Assembly: GCA_035610835.1 (NCBI GenBank)
Contig: CM069455.1
Coordinates: 48,320,868 to 48,384,867 of the forward strand
Direction of reading: 5' to 3'
DNA: 64,000 nt
Source: Ophiura sarsii
Taxonomy: Eukaryota > Echinodermata > Ophiuroidea > Amphilepidida > Ophiuridae
Program-made: the position numbers and the translations under genes
In this document: positions 1-10,819 of the stretch, in pieces
Layout: every line of letters begins with the position of its first letter
How positions within the stretch are numbered: position 1 is the first letter of the stretch
The notes under the pieces: model-generated
What the model was told of the DNA's origin: nothing
Seen by the model: only the letters and a program-made list of their open reading frames with translations
Database searches by the model: none

Positions 1-2112
1 CTACCGTTGAAAGCACTGATATAAAATGGCTTTTCTATTAATTAGCTATCTCTCAACTTTTTTTGTAAAATACTTATAGTGTCACTTTAACTTAGTATTT
101 TCAAAACCCATGCCTTATTACTGCATGTATTCTGTTCAGACACTGGCAACACCGCATTTTATGGGGATTTCCAAGTTCAACTGTAAGTGCACTGAAATCC
201 AGGAAATTACATTAACGACTAGTCGTGAATAATATACGTTGACCCGCCAGATTGAATGCGGATTCCTATATATAGATTATATTATATACATTACAATTGT
301 TATACAGGCAGTATGTCGGCTTGTATATGGTGGAGCATCGAGAAGTGCCTTATATATATTGTTGATGCATGATGCAGTTATGTTAGGAGGTAGGTATAGG
401 GAGCTGTATAAAGAGGCCTCGTTTTGTCGTTGATGGGTAAATATAACAACATTTAATGTATAATATGGGTTATATAAAGCTTTATCATCTCTATGATAGA
501 ATTAAGCACAATCATACATGTATATGAGCATTATGCATTGCGCTGTACGAAGAAAATTGAGTGTATCGCATTGTATAGTATTAAATATTAGCACCGAGTC
601 TTAAAATTATAACAACTTAAGGATTAATGTAATTTAAGAATCCCACAAATAGTGCAATTAGATGCTTTTCAAGTATGGGCCACTGGAGGGTCAACGTATG
701 TAAAGGTGAGGGGTAGGATAGGTTAAGGGCAGTGGCGTAATAGAGGAGGGGGAAAGGGGGCACCCCCTGCCAGAAGGCTCACCCCCGATGCCCCCAAATG
801 AAATGACAAACTCTATGTACATTAACCAAAAATAATATATTATGCCCCCTGATTATAGGCCTGCCACCCCCCCCCCCCCCCCCCCCCCCCCCGCATTCCC
901 CCACCCCAATTGAAGACCCCTAGTTATGGAAAGAGTGTGCGATATCGGTGATATGCCTGACATATAACCATAACAATATAAAGACATGTTGGTTTATTAT
1001 AACAATTTCATGACACTGGGAAGCATTATCTATCAAAACCGTGGTTGCTCATCACGTCATGTAATGATGCGTCATACATTTAGATGCGACTGGCCTTATA
1101 CAAGATATTAAACAAAAAGCTATATATATTTTAAAGGGAATAGCCTACAATGAAGTCAACTGCTTTATTTGTTTACGTGTGCCTATAGAAAGTTATAACA
1201 GGAAATTTAACATGAATTTCTCGCTATGTTAAATTTGATTTTTAATTGACAGTAGGGAGGCTTCATAACAAAGCCTTTTCGGGGAAGGGGGTATAGATGA
1301 GGGGGCAGGGGAACACCCTTCCTTGGTCCAAACTATCCATATACACATGTAAATGGCTTTGGTGATATAATTTGATCAAAACCTATACTTACAAGTATAT
1401 AAACAAACCATTATTAACTTGTTTTAGAATATTTCAATTAAAAGGTTTTTTGTTTTTTTTTCTGTTTTGTTATTGTTATTGTTACATTAAGCGGAATTAA
1501 ATTTATATCGTTAACAGGTGTTGTAGCCTACATGGAGCGTTATCTGCTATTGAATTTTAATTAAATAAAATCATTGCGGCAAATGAAATGTACTTAACGT
1601 GGATATGAAGCAGAACTGATACGGTATCACGTATATGGCCAGATAATTGCCCTTTTTATTTTGCTTCTATATATCTTTATCATAATGTTGTTATCTATGA
1701 CGCGCAATATTCAATGTAATGAAATAGCCAGATAATCAGGAGTTTTTTATAACACATTTAGCTTCCGTGTTATTATAATATTGTTAAGCTATTGTAGAGG
1801 CTCGTTCAACGTTTTATTAAAGTGACGATGCAACATATTACAATAGAAAGCTGTATTAAATAAGCTTTTTTAATCCCTACTTTGAAAACGGAAAGTAAAT
1901 AATCTGATTTCAGTTATGTTTTCTTGTCATAGCCCTCCTATAAAATGCAGGTTTTGTTGGGGTGGGGGCTCATTAATGAGCACCAACGGGTGAGAAGGTA
2001 ATTATAAGTGTTGCAAGTCTTTAGTTTCTTTGAATAAAGATAACAATAATATTACATACTTTATGCGTTTCTTCAATATTAATCACCATTTGTTTCTCAT
2101 TTCTATTTTCAG
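1..2112. other. Region upstream of ApoL A: no gene seen
   Basis: AT-rich sequence with stop codons in all frames. It holds the end of a minisatellite-like unit at 1-45 (resembling the 42-bp unit at 2625-2930), a degraded repeat starting agtggcgtaat near 730, and a 26-base poly-C run at 867-892. Promoter or further 5' noncoding exons of ApoL A may lie here, but none can be placed with confidence. Confidence 0.5.
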
Positions 2113-2199
2113 ATACGCCTTTTTGAAGACACCTTGAGAAAAACTCCAAACATCTCGCTCGCAATCACTATGGGTGATATTACTGAAGAAGAGGCCATG
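2113..2199 (+). CDS. ApoL copy A, exon 1 (5'UTR end plus first 10 codons)
   Basis: A pyrimidine-rich tract and cag end at 2112; the gtaagt donor begins at 2200. The start ATG at 2170 opens [10 protein letters not shown] and runs in phase 0 into exon 2. Copies B and C have the same kind of exon (MSDTPLTDEEA..) after the same kind of acceptor, which supports it. Upstream of the ATG the frame is open for 19 codons here. The equivalent stretches in B and C are not in a common frame, so this part is taken as 5'UTR. Confidence 0.8.
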
Positions 2200-5100
2200 G
2201 TAAGTAAGCGCGCTCTTGTGTCCAGATTAGTTTATTATAAACGTGTTAACGCTTTCCACGCGGCAGGCGTCTGCAGACGGCAGTTCCAAAAGTTCACAAA
2301 ATCACTGCACAAAATGATTAAGAAATGTCAAATGTATTTAATTTCATCACTATATATGGAATTACCATGAGAAATGCATTATAATCAGTACAAACATGCA
2401 TAGTATTGGTTCAGTAATACTTAAAAGTTGGGAAAGGTTTCTGAAAAATCTGTTTTGTATGTAGGCTTATATGGTAAAACTAATAGCCGCGTGTAAGGCG
2501 TTAATATCCAAGTGTATGCCTAAACCAAACGTGATATAGCCAATATCACAAACCTGCTTATACTAAGACAACATTGAATGGCTATCAATTAATATTCAAT
2601 GCAATTCAATTTAATTCCAACATTTTATTTAGCACTGAATGGCTTTTACAAATCTGCTATTTATACCGTAGATAGCGCTAGAATATATAGAACGTTTGAA
2701 CAAATCTGGTATCTACCGTATTGACAGTACTGAATGGATTTTTACATGATCTGCTGTCTACCGTAAATAGCACTGAATGTCTTTTACATGATCTGCTGTC
2801 TACCGTAGATAGCACTGAATGGCTTTTACATGATTTGCTATCTACCCGTAGACAGCACTGAATGGCTTTTACTATCTACCGTAGATAGCACTGAATGGCT
2901 TGTACATGATCTGGTATTTACCATATACAGGGTGTATCAAGAAAAATAGGACTCTCTTTCAAGATGGATTTCTTCTGCCAGTACTAAAAAGCTTTAACAA
3001 GCTATCTACTATAAGGATTTCATAATCCCATATTAACCATACATGTATACAATTTTGTATTAGCTTACGCATTCTACTTTAACATCTAAAGTTGACAGCA
3101 GAACTGAATGTGTTTATTGTGTAGATTTCACAAATCTGCTATACCACCTTAGACAATACTTGAATTGATTTTTACAATGCTGCTAGACAGAGCGTTGAAT
3201 GGGTTTTTTAAACTAATGTATCTACATTAAGACTGTGTGATTTGTTATCCAATTACCTTTAAAACTGCCATAGGCTATACAGTAAGATCGCACTGAATTA
3301 TTCTGGGAATGATTACTCAGTCCAATTTGGATTGTTCCATCACACTTGGCTTTCCCTCGTATAATATTTTGTTATTACTGATCCATTTGAATAAAAGACA
3401 GCACTCACTACTCTGTTAATAGTTTTTAAAAAAATGATTTAGCTTAAAGGCATATTATGTGATCTTTTCCAGAGAGCGCCCTCTATTCATGATTTTTTTT
3501 AGAAAGTAGATTTTCTTGCAGATTTACATTTCCGATCATAAATCATACATACATTCCAAGTTACAGAGCGATACGACTCCTAATTACCTCAAAATCATGG
3601 TTTTAGAGTGAATTTAGAGTGAAAGTTTATTTTCACTCTAAAACCATGATTTTGAAGTAATTAAGAATCGTATCGCCCTGTAACTTGGAATGTATGCATG
3701 ATTTATGATCAGAAATGTAAATCTGCAAGAAAAACTGCTTTCTATTTTTTTTTTCGATGTTGAGGGCGTTCCCTGGAAAGATCACATAATATGCCTTTAA
3801 TAGCCAGACTGAAGCAGAACTTACGCATCTTTGTTTTTAACAACATCTGTATGCGGCGAATCTGTGACATTTTGGGACGCCCTTTACAGGTTTTTTCCAT
3901 AGGCAATTTTATGTGATTACGACAGTCAGTTAAAGGAGGGGTCCCGCAAGCACAACACTGTGCATTATATATATGTTAGAAAAATAATTATCGTGCCCAA
4001 ATTGCGTAATTAAAAAAGAACAAAACATCATACTTATGACAAAAACGAATATATACTGCCATCTCTCAACATGCAATTTTTAAATTTCGCGGCGATCGAA
4101 AGTCCCGGTGTCGATGAAGTCATAGTTATACAATTCACTTGCGCAAATTTGAGCACCAATAGTCATGACGTCATCGACGCAGGGACTTTTGATTGCCGCG
4201 AATTTTAAAAATTGCGTGTTGAGAGAAGGACGTTTTTATTTGTTTTTGTCATAAGTATGATGTTGTTTCGTTCTATATAATTACGAAAGTTTGTCTCGAT
4301 AATTATTTTTCTAACATATATATAATGGACGATGTTGTGCTTGCGGGACACCTCCTTGAATTTGAAAGTGGTTACTTTTATGGTCGGTATTTGCCCGTGT
4401 ATTATAACATAACGAGTTTAGCTTAGATGTAAACGGCACAGTTTTCATCTATTTTGTTTCTGTCTTTTCCATACAGAGGCTTCTGGAAAACATGGCGCAA
4501 GCAGAGGAGGAATTCATGAACCCTGAGAAGCAGCTGGGATGTGACCCAGTGAAGTACCTCAAAGACATCAAAACAGACATCCGCGACTTCATTCTTCCGA
4601 TAGCAAAATTCGTCGACAACACTGCTATCGGAACTGGGGTGACAAAAGTCGTTGGTGGCAGTCTTGGTATCATTGGTGGCGGACTTACAGTCGGTGGCAT
4701 CGCGGCGGCACCGTTCACTCTGGGTGTCTCTTTGGTGTTAACCTTCACGGGGTTAGGCATCAGTATTGGCGGAACGGCCACGGCATCTGGTGCGACGATA
4801 ACAAAGTTAGTTCTTGACAAGAAGAAGAAAAGACAAAGCAAGGAGGCATTTGACAAGATCTGTGAGAAAATTAACAACTTCGTTGACATTATAAAGAAGT
4901 ACGACGAGGCATTCCAGGCGGGTTACACATATTTCAGCAGTGACTCGGGTAAGCAACGCCTATCCGAATGGCTAAAATCAAGTTTCCAGTACGCCAAGTT
5001 AGGTGCTACGCCAGCATCCGTAGGGTTTAACACAGCCAAGATGGTCGGCATAGCCGTGACAGCCTTCAGACTTTGGGAAGCCGTAGAGGTATCCGCTGTG

Positions 5101-5631
5101 CAGATATCTATTGAAGCCGTGTGGTCAGAAGTTGCCATTGGTGGACGAGTGTTAGTCACGGCGGGTAGCAAACTAGCCGTGATCGTTGCTTCTGCAGGGG
5201 CTGCGTTGTCGATTGGTTTTGGAATATGGGATTGCGTGTCGGGTGCGAAAGATATCCAGATGGGTTTGAAATCGAAAGAGGATGCTGATGATAAGGATAA
5301 TTCGATCAACCATAGCGTCGATAAAAAAGATTTGCGGGAGAGTTCAGAAGAGTTAAGATTGATTGTTGGAGAGGGTGAAGACGCCCCGTGCCTTAAAGAT
5401 GAAAAGGTAGATACTGATATTAAAGAACAAGTGAAAGGAATCGCTGAAGAAATAAGACAAAAAGCAGCCGAAATGGAAGATCATATCGACACCATTTTGA
5501 CAGCGTACTTAGAAAAACGTGCGGATATAGAGGCTCAGATTGTCAACATCCAAAATACTCGCAGAGGATTTTACTTTGAACGATCCATGAAAGACCCGCC
5601 ACAGTTATGCATTGAAAATAATATTATCTAA
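2113..5631 (+). CDS. Apolipoprotein L-like gene, copy A (two coding exons, intact)
   Basis: Joining 2170-2199 with 4477-5631 gives an uninterrupted protein of about 394 residues. The exons join in phase 0 across a GT-AG intron (gtaagt donor at 2200, acag acceptor ending at 4476). The protein has a charged N-terminus and a long glycine-rich hydrophobic stretch at about residues 60-120 ([17 protein letters not shown]). It then has a basic helix, a second hydrophobic region at about 195-265 ending in [14 protein letters not shown], and a charged coiled-coil tail at about 325-365. This order matches the ApoL family: pore-like domain, membrane-addressing segment, C-terminal helix. No signal peptide is seen, so an intracellular location is likely, as for most ApoL proteins. 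In vertebrates the family binds lipid and membranes and acts in innate defence and cell death; that role is only inferred here. Copies B and C lie nearby on the other strand. Family call is good; orthology is not resolved. Confidence 0.85.
2246..2504. mobile_element. TTAA-flanked MITE (piggyBac-like), copy 1
   Basis: TTAA stands at both ends (2246-2249 and 2501-2504). Inverted ends are cgctttccacgcggc on the left and agccgcgtgtaaggcg on the right. It lies 46 bp inside intron 1 of ApoL A. Related copies are at 10516-10764 and, split by later insertions, 13643-15800. It encodes no transposase; TTAA targets are known for piggyBac and Kolobok elements. Confidence 0.7.
2625..2930 (+). repeat. Minisatellite with a unit of about 42 bp, in ApoL A intron 1
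   Basis: Repeats of cactgaatggcttttacat followed by gatctgctgtctaccgtaga recur, with actgaat at 2772, 2814, 2857 and 2890. Decayed units continue to about 3300, and a similar unit lies at 1-45. No coding content. Confidence 0.7.
2930..2990 (+). mobile_element. Solo end of a mariner-like MITE
   Basis: tacagggtgtatcaag followed by taggactctctttca matches, in inverse orientation, the right end of the complete element at 39834-40242. The other end is missing here. Confidence 0.55.
3444..3800. mobile_element. Palindromic TTAA-flanked MITE, family P1, copy 1
   Basis: TTAA stands at each border, and ends aggcatattatgtgatctt and cataatatgcctt are inverted. The two arms pair over almost the whole length around a centre near 3630. 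The same family occurs at 50644-51026 and 51181-51562. It sits in ApoL A intron 1; no ORF. Confidence 0.8.
3933..4356. mobile_element. Palindromic MITE with long inverted arms
   Basis: The left end aaggaggggtcccgcaagc pairs with the right end gcttgcgggacacctcctt. The arms (to about 4130, and from about 4160) contain matching tcatacttatgacaaaaac and gtttttgtcataagtatga blocks. It ends about 120 bp before the exon 2 acceptor of ApoL A. Confidence 0.75.
4477..5631 (+). CDS. ApoL copy A, exon 2 (main ApoL domain)
   Basis: The acceptor tttccatacag ends at 4476. The exon begins with the codons for [13 protein letters not shown] and runs to TAA at 5629-5631, 384 codons plus the stop. The internal ATG at 4492 could act as a start, but conservation of RLLEN/SLLEN in all three copies up to the splice site shows that translation begins in exon 1. 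A (CCCACT)n/(CCAACT)n microsatellite starts only 80 bp after the stop. Confidence 0.88.
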   Translation, partial: RLLENMAQAEEEFMNPEKQLGCDPVKYLKDIKTDIRDFILPIAKFVDNTAIGTGVTKVVGGSLGIIGGGLTVGGIAAAPFTLGVSLVLTFTGLGISIGGTATASGATITKLVLDKKKKRQSKEAFDKICEKINNFVDIIKKYDEAFQAGYTYFSSDSGKQRLSEWLKSSFQYAKLGATPASVGFNTAKMVGIAVTAFRLWEAVEVSAVQISIEAVWSEVAIGGRVLVTAGSKLAVIVASAGAALSIGFGIWDCVSGAKDIQMGLKSKEDADDKDNSINHSVDKKDLRESSEELRLIVGEGEDAPCLKDEKVDTDIKEQVKGIAEEIRQKAAEMEDHIDTILTAYLEKRADIEAQIVNIQNTRRGFYFERSMKDPPQLCIENNII

Positions 5632-5710
5632 AGATAAAGCCTATAAATCTACTGTATAGCCTACATGTTATAAAAATATATGTTTCACTCCACTCAAGGG
5701 CGTTACAGGA

Positions 5711-5901
5711 CTCCACTCCACTCCACTCCCACTCCCACTCCCACTCCCACTCCCACTCCCACTCCCACTCCCACTCCCACTCCCACTCCCACTCCCACTC
5801 CCACTCCCACTCCAACTCCAACTCCAACTCCAACTCCAACTCCAACTCCAACTCCAACTCCAACTCCAACTCCAACTCCAACTCCAACTCCAACTCCAAC
5901 T
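5711..5901 (+). repeat. Microsatellite (CCCACT)n then (CCAACT)n
   Basis: Pure six-base repeats switch from CCCACT to CCAACT near 5812. Apparent ORFs on both strands (Pro-Thr, Val-Gly and Glu-Leu/Glu-Trp runs) are artefacts of the six-base period. Confidence 0.95.
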
Positions 5902-6191
5902 CTACAAATTATGCTCACACCCGGTTCCATCCACTCCGCTCTAACCATACCGCTCTGTGTCATCCTGCAGGTACAGTTGTAGTTGGTTAAGTATATGAAG
6001 ATAGACATTTGTTAGTCTTCCTTGGTGAAGGCAATTCACCCGATATAACCCTTCCCCTCCGGTACCCTTCCATAACATTGGTGGTTTATATAATGATATT
6101 GAAGGTTGACTATTTAAAAGTAGGAGTGTTATAAATAAAAGTGCAATAATTGAGTACACGTAATCTTGGATATAAGTATTCGGTGACTGTG

Positions 6192-6718
6192 TTAAGGGGG
6201 CTGTGTACCTTCAGGTATAGCCTCCGTAAAACTGCCGTAACTTCTTCATTATTCATTTAATCTTTATAAAAGTATACATTTTTTTGCAGAAAAGGGTTGT
6301 GAAGATTGTCACCATGATCATGAAATTGACCATTTTGGAGAAAATTATAAAAAACACGTTGTTTGACTTTGACACATTTTAGGTTCTGCAAAGATAACTC
6401 AAATATATTTTGTCAAATTTTGCCATACTAGTTTTATTATATTCCTAATACAATTCCCTAGGAATCGTTTTTGGGTTTTTTGAAAATCTTTATTATTTTT
6501 TGAATTATTGACCAAAAAGTGCCAAAAAGTGCCAAAAATGTGCAAAAAAAAATGATTTTGGAGGTAAAAAAACCACATTTTTTGGCACTGTTTGGTCGAT
6601 AATTCGAAAAATAATAAAGATTTTCAAAAACAAAAAACGATTCCTAGGGAATTGTATTAGGAATATAGCCTAATAAAACTAGTATGACAAAATTTGACAA
6701 AATATATTTTGAGTTATC
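6192..6718. mobile_element. Truncated palindromic TTAA MITE, family P2
   Basis: It starts TTAAGGGGGCTGTG and shares long blocks with the complete copy at 37314-38032 (cctccgtaaaactgccgtaa, gaaattgaccattttggag, ttccctaggaatcgttttt). The right arm stops at about 6718, so the right terminus is missing. Confidence 0.75.
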
Positions 6719-6774
6719 AATAGTATGGTGAGGGCGATTGGGACCCTGTTTTACGTGGAGGGAAGTGGAGGGAA

Positions 6775-7130
6775 AGTGGAGGGAAGTGGAGTGAAGTGGA
6801 GTGAAGTGGAGGAAGTGGTGGGTCACGTGACTTGATGACGTTATATTCGAACATGACGTGTAATTCGCTGATTGGTCGTTTTTAATGACGTCATTTATCC
6901 AAGATAATATCTATATAAGCGAGCATTCAGCCGCAATCGTCATAACAATTCACCCTCCATCAAAATAGGGGTCCCAATCGCCCGCTTTTTTGGTTAGGGT
7001 GGTTTGATACTTTCCGCAACTGGTTCGAGGCTAAAAATGATTGGTATTACATCTGATGAAATGAAAATATAGTTTTAAACACGGAAAGTAACCGTCTCGA
7101 GCTCATCTGAACACTAAGCAGAAAACATAT
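6775..7130 (+). repeat. Promoter-like repeat, unit 1
   Basis: Order of blocks: gtggagggaagtgga, cacgtgacttgatgacg, ctgattggtc (CCAAT-box-like), aatgacgtcattta (CRE-like), tctatataagcgagc (TATA-like), cgtcataacaattcacc, then aaaataggggtccca and a tail tgatactttccgcaactgg. The same order recurs at 8523-8800, 8811-9030 and 9035-9370. It may be a fragment of a dispersed element or a duplicated promoter; no ORF follows. Confidence 0.55.
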
Positions 7131-7131
7131 G

Positions 7132-7152
7132 GGGGGGGGGGGGGGGGGGGGG
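7132..7152 (+). repeat. Poly-G run (about 21 bases)
   Basis: Pure G run at the downstream end of promoter-like unit 1. One of many poly-G/C runs in the window. Confidence 0.9.
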
Positions 7153-7705
7153 TAATGGTGCCGTGGATTTTAAAGAGTAAAATTACCATTAGTACTCAAA
7201 GGGTGAGTTACAATAGCCTCTAAAATACCTAATATGAGATAATAAAGATAAATCTACAGAAAACATATATGAATTTGGTATCGAAATCTTCCTTTTTGAA
7301 GTATCCCTATGATAAAACTAGATTAAGGAAACCTACTTTACTAATTCGAGGCGCAGTTGAATCGTGCGCCTGCGTACGCTAATTGGTTAATTGCAAGCTG
7401 TAGGATTTCTATGGTTAATTGATGTGAGCACGCCCTCTATCGTTGTTTGGATAATGTTTATCTATAATAATAAAAAAACCGCAGACGCAAAACAAAAACA
7501 ACAATTTTTTTCTGAGGAAATTACCAACCAAAAAAGTTCAAATAATGTCTGACAGTGAATTTGATATTTCTTCCAACCAATGGATGAGATAGAGGCGAGT
7601 GCAGAGGCGAGATTCGTATATTAAATACATATACCCTTTCGGGCCGTTAGTTATTGGATCATGTGTAAGTGTGTCGATACTTTTTGTGTGGAATTTATTA
7701 TACAA

Positions 7706-7853
7706 ATATTTAATGATCATGAGGGAAATGGTGCAAACTATTGGCCCCGAGGTGACTGGAGGCCGTGGGCCTACTATTTTCCCGAGACCCGGCCTCCAGT
7801 CACCTCGGGGCCAATAGTTTGCACCATTTACCGAATAAAGATCATTAAATATT
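7706..7853. repeat. Near-perfect hairpin (39-bp perfect inner arms)
   Basis: Inner arms 7726-7764 and 7791-7829 are perfect inverted complements of 39 bp with a 26-base loop. An outer pair aatatttaatgatc / gatcattaaatatt (7706-7719 and 7840-7853) extends the stem. The GC-rich inner arms stand out from the AT-rich surroundings. Confidence 0.85.
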
Positions 7854-8436
7854 ATAACGCCTGAAAATATTTCTGTCATTTTACATATTTTCATCAACCA
7901 TCAGTGATAATGATACGGTACTCGCCTAATAGCAGAGTTGAGCTCTCATCAGTTCGAAATCATTAGTTCCCCAAGTTTATAAAACAATCCAAAACAAATT
8001 GATTCCTCGTCAAAAAGTCTTTATCGTGTAATTGTTCCACGCGAAACAGTTCAAGTTCAAATAATTCAACTGGCAAATGATGAGTCCTATTAGGCTAGGC
8101 CCAGCGGTGGGTCAAGCCAAGCTGCTGGACCTAGCCTATGGCTAGGCTAGGTTTATATAATCAGTCCGAACACGAAATGTAGGCTTTTAAATAGCGAAAA
8201 TGTCAACATATTTACAGTTATTCTTCAAGCTATTGTTTTAGCTATAGTTATTAGGATGCCCGGTTAGGATGGTTATAAAAAGGTTACCGATCCATGAAAG
8301 TTGAAATTCTGGATGGTTGATCTACTAATTGATGCAGACGACGCGTTTTGTTTACTTTCTCACCGTCTCACGAAATGAAGGTAGGGATGGGCGTAGGCAT
8401 GGGGCGTGGGCGAGTCGGGGAAAAAGTGGGCGACTG

Positions 8437-8514
8437 CCAGATCCAAAAGCTCCCATCAAAATGTACTATTGACCGCCAGGTCCAAAAGCTCCCATCAAAA
8501 TGTACTATTGACCG
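8437..8514 (+). repeat. Tandem pair of a 39-bp unit
   Basis: tccaaaagctcccatcaaaa followed by tgtactattgaccgc occurs twice in direct succession, with one or two differences. Confidence 0.8.
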
Positions 8515-8522
8515 CTTGACCC

Positions 8523-8800
8523 GTTATTTGGGTGAAAAGGTGAAACTATTTTATGTCACGTGATGCAGTTTCCACCAATAAAATGACAGGAATATTTTCA
8601 TGCGTTATATAAAAGCGATTATTCGCCTTCCACCAAAATGGGGGTCCCAAAAGCACACGTTATGCTCAGGATGATCTGATACTTTCTGCGACTGGGTTGG
8701 ACAATAAAATGATGGTACTGAAATGAAAATATTGCTTTTAAACACGGAAGTGACCGGTAGAGAGCTTATCTGAACACAGCCAAACATTGAGGGGATTTGG
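8523..8800 (+). repeat. Promoter-like repeat, unit 2
   Basis: gtcacgtgatgca, then ccaccaataaaatgac, then gcgttatataaaagcg (TATA-like), then ccaccaaaatgggggtccca and the tail tgatactttctgcgactgg. It is shorter than unit 1 and lacks the CRE-like block. Confidence 0.5.
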
Positions 8801-8810
8801 GTGGAGGAAG

Positions 8811-9030
8811 GCCGAGGGAAGTGGCGGATTACGTAAATTGATGACGTAGTATTAGAATTACAATGTAATCACTGATTGGTCATTTTGAAGGATATCATTT
8901 ATTCCAAGATAATAATGTCTATATTAAACGATCATCATTCAGACGTAATTGTCATAACAATTCACCATCAAGCAAAATGGGGGTCCCAAAAGCACGCGTT
9001 ATGCTTAGGGTAATTTATCAAGTGGGTGGC
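8811..9030 (+). repeat. Promoter-like repeat, unit 3
   Basis: agggaagtggcgg, aaattgatgacgtag, cactgattggtca, then gtctatattaaacg, tcataacaattcaccatc, and caaaatgggggtcccaaaag. Same order of blocks as unit 1; the tail is truncated. Confidence 0.5.
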
Positions 9031-9034
9031 TAAT

Positions 9035-9370
9035 ACCAAGCCGAAACTTACATGAGCGGATTTGGGTGGAGGGAAGTGGAGGACCACATGACTTGAGGAC
9101 GTAATATTCGAATATGACTTTCTGATTGGTCTTTTTAAATGACATCACTTATCCCAAAGTAATGTCTTTGTCATTTAGACGTACGTAATCGTCATAACTA
9201 TGATACCAATTCACCCTCCACCCAAAATGGGGTCCCAAAAGCATGTGTTTTGCTTAAGGTGATTTAATACTTTCTGCAACTGCATGGGTTGGATAATAAC
9301 GTAATTGGTATTACTATTATCTGATAAAATGCAATGTAATGAATAATAATCCTCAACAGGGAAATAGGTC
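9035..9370 (+). repeat. Promoter-like repeat, unit 4
   Basis: tggagggaagtggagg, catgacttgaggacgtaat, tttctgattggtc, aatgacatcacttatccc, then caattcaccctccaccc, aaaatggggtcccaaaagc and the tail tttaatactttctgcaactg. The TATA-like block is degraded here. Confidence 0.5.
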
Positions 9371-9620
9371 CTTTTATGGAGTGCGTCGGTATCTCAGCGT
9401 TTGCCAAGTGATGCATTTATGTACACTTCTAATACAAAATTGATATTTTTGTTGTTGTTTTATGCCTTTTTGACACACAATATTACAAACTAAACCAGGC
9501 TTTTATTCAATCGTTGTCTGTATTTATTTAATTGGCAAATTCTTAGAAGTCTGTAGGCATGTTTAAAAATAATGCAACTGAAATTACTTAATTGTGTTAT
9601 GCGCTCAATAAGTATGGTTT

Positions 9621-9631
9621 TATTATTATTA

Positions 9632-9669
<38 letters not shown>

Positions 9670-9671
9670 TA
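9621..9671 (+). repeat. Microsatellite (ATT)n
   Basis: Continuous ATT repeats with a single G interruption (tattgttatt). Confidence 0.9.
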
Positions 9672-9793
9672 TAAGTTGATATAATATACTTTATGAGAGT
9701 CTTGTTGTTTAGTTTAAACTTATGGTATGTGTTATTTTCTCGCGAAGATGTTCTATTTCAATGTTTTATTCATAAGACAATACTAGATCAAAG

Positions 9794-10344
9794 TTAATCA
9801 TCGTTGTCGTCTTCGTTGTCTTCTTTGTTATACTCCTCGTGGTCTTCCTCTTCAAACTGTTGAAACAATCCATCAAATTTAGCCCGGTGTTTTGGTATCA
9901 CTCTGCTCAAAGCTTTGTTTGCATCCATGCCATTATCCACTTTTTCTTCAAGATCTTCCACCACTTTCTGATGAGTATCATCGTTTTTTAAATGAAGATA
10001 ATTGAACAAGAAGTCCGAATAATTGTTGAAGAAGCTTCTCTTGATTACCCACAATGTCTTTCTATTGGCCTTTTCATTGGCTTGATCTTCACTCATACCG
10101 CCATTGACGTACTTTTCATACTTTTCACTCCACATGACCACATCTCTTCACTTATTTCTTTAGCATCTTCCAACCAGTCTTTAAAGGCGGTATTGTCTTC
10201 CAGTTGCGAACTAGATTCATTTTCATGTGATGACTCTTCATCGTCTACTTGACTATCAGACTCAGAATCATTGTCTTCATTCTGAGTAGATTCTGTTTCA
10301 CTATCATCCACTTCAGAATCTACAACATTCATACATTTATTCAT
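9794..10344 (-). pseudogene. Acidic ORF of unknown function, frameshifted
   Basis: From ATG at 10344 a Ser/Glu/Asp-rich N-terminal part (DSETESTQNEDNDSESDS) leads into KDWLEDAKEISEEMWS. The frame is then lost at about 10128-10144. A second frame continues the same kind of protein (WSEKYEKYVNGGMSEDQANE) to a very acidic C-terminus (EEYNKEDNEDDNDD) and a stop at 9794. The break coincides with a near-tandem 8-bp duplication (ATGTGGTC next to ATGTGGAG on the coding strand). Without it the two frames join, to about 180 residues. No known domain is recognised. It could be a single-exon host gene or a transposon-derived ORF, and is probably inactive as assembled unless the duplication is an error. 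Confidence 0.5.
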
Positions 10345-10515
10345 TTTGAATGATATTTTATGAAAATTCAGTTTCAAGTATCACGAAACGCGCAATGCTA
10401 TTATTGACCCTAGGGTCAATGATGCCATGCACGCAATGCATAACGCTATGGAGTCGGCGTGATCGTTTATGTATTAGATATTATAGTGCGTAACATAGTT
10501 TATGACTTTGTCGTT

Positions 10516-10764
10516 TTAACACTTTCCACGCGGCAAGCGTCTGCAGACGACATTCCAAAATTTCACAAACAAATTCAAAAATGTCAAAAATATTGAATCT
10601 CATTACCATATTAAGAACCATCATGAGAAATACATTAAAAGAAGTACAAACATGCCTAGTGTTGGTTCAGTAATTCATGAGATAAAACTTAGAAATTTGG
10701 GAAAAGCTTCTGAAAAATCTGTTTTGTATAATGGTAAAACTAATAGCCGCGTGGAAAGTGATAA
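10516..10764. mobile_element. TTAA MITE (piggyBac-like), copy 2, 3' of ApoL B
   Basis: The left border is TTAACACTTTCCACGCGGC; the right end is agccgcgtggaaagtg, followed by ATAA. The matching flank of ApoL C (about 26540-26585) has a single TTAA and no element, so this is a filled site whose right TTAA has mutated. Confidence 0.8.
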
Positions 10765-10819
10765 GGGGTTGTATATTCTGCAGGCATTGTATACATCAAG
10801 TCAGTACTTGCACTCCATA

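Noticed and set aside
4449..5309. Minus-strand ORFs of 146 and 128 codons
   Set aside because: Antisense shadows of ApoL A exon 2. Matching shadows occur opposite copies B and C, as expected from shared codon pattern.
5624..6008. ORFs on both strands with Pro-Thr, Val-Gly or Glu-Leu repeats
   Set aside because: They are created by the six-base microsatellite, which keeps every frame open; no flanking coding signal.
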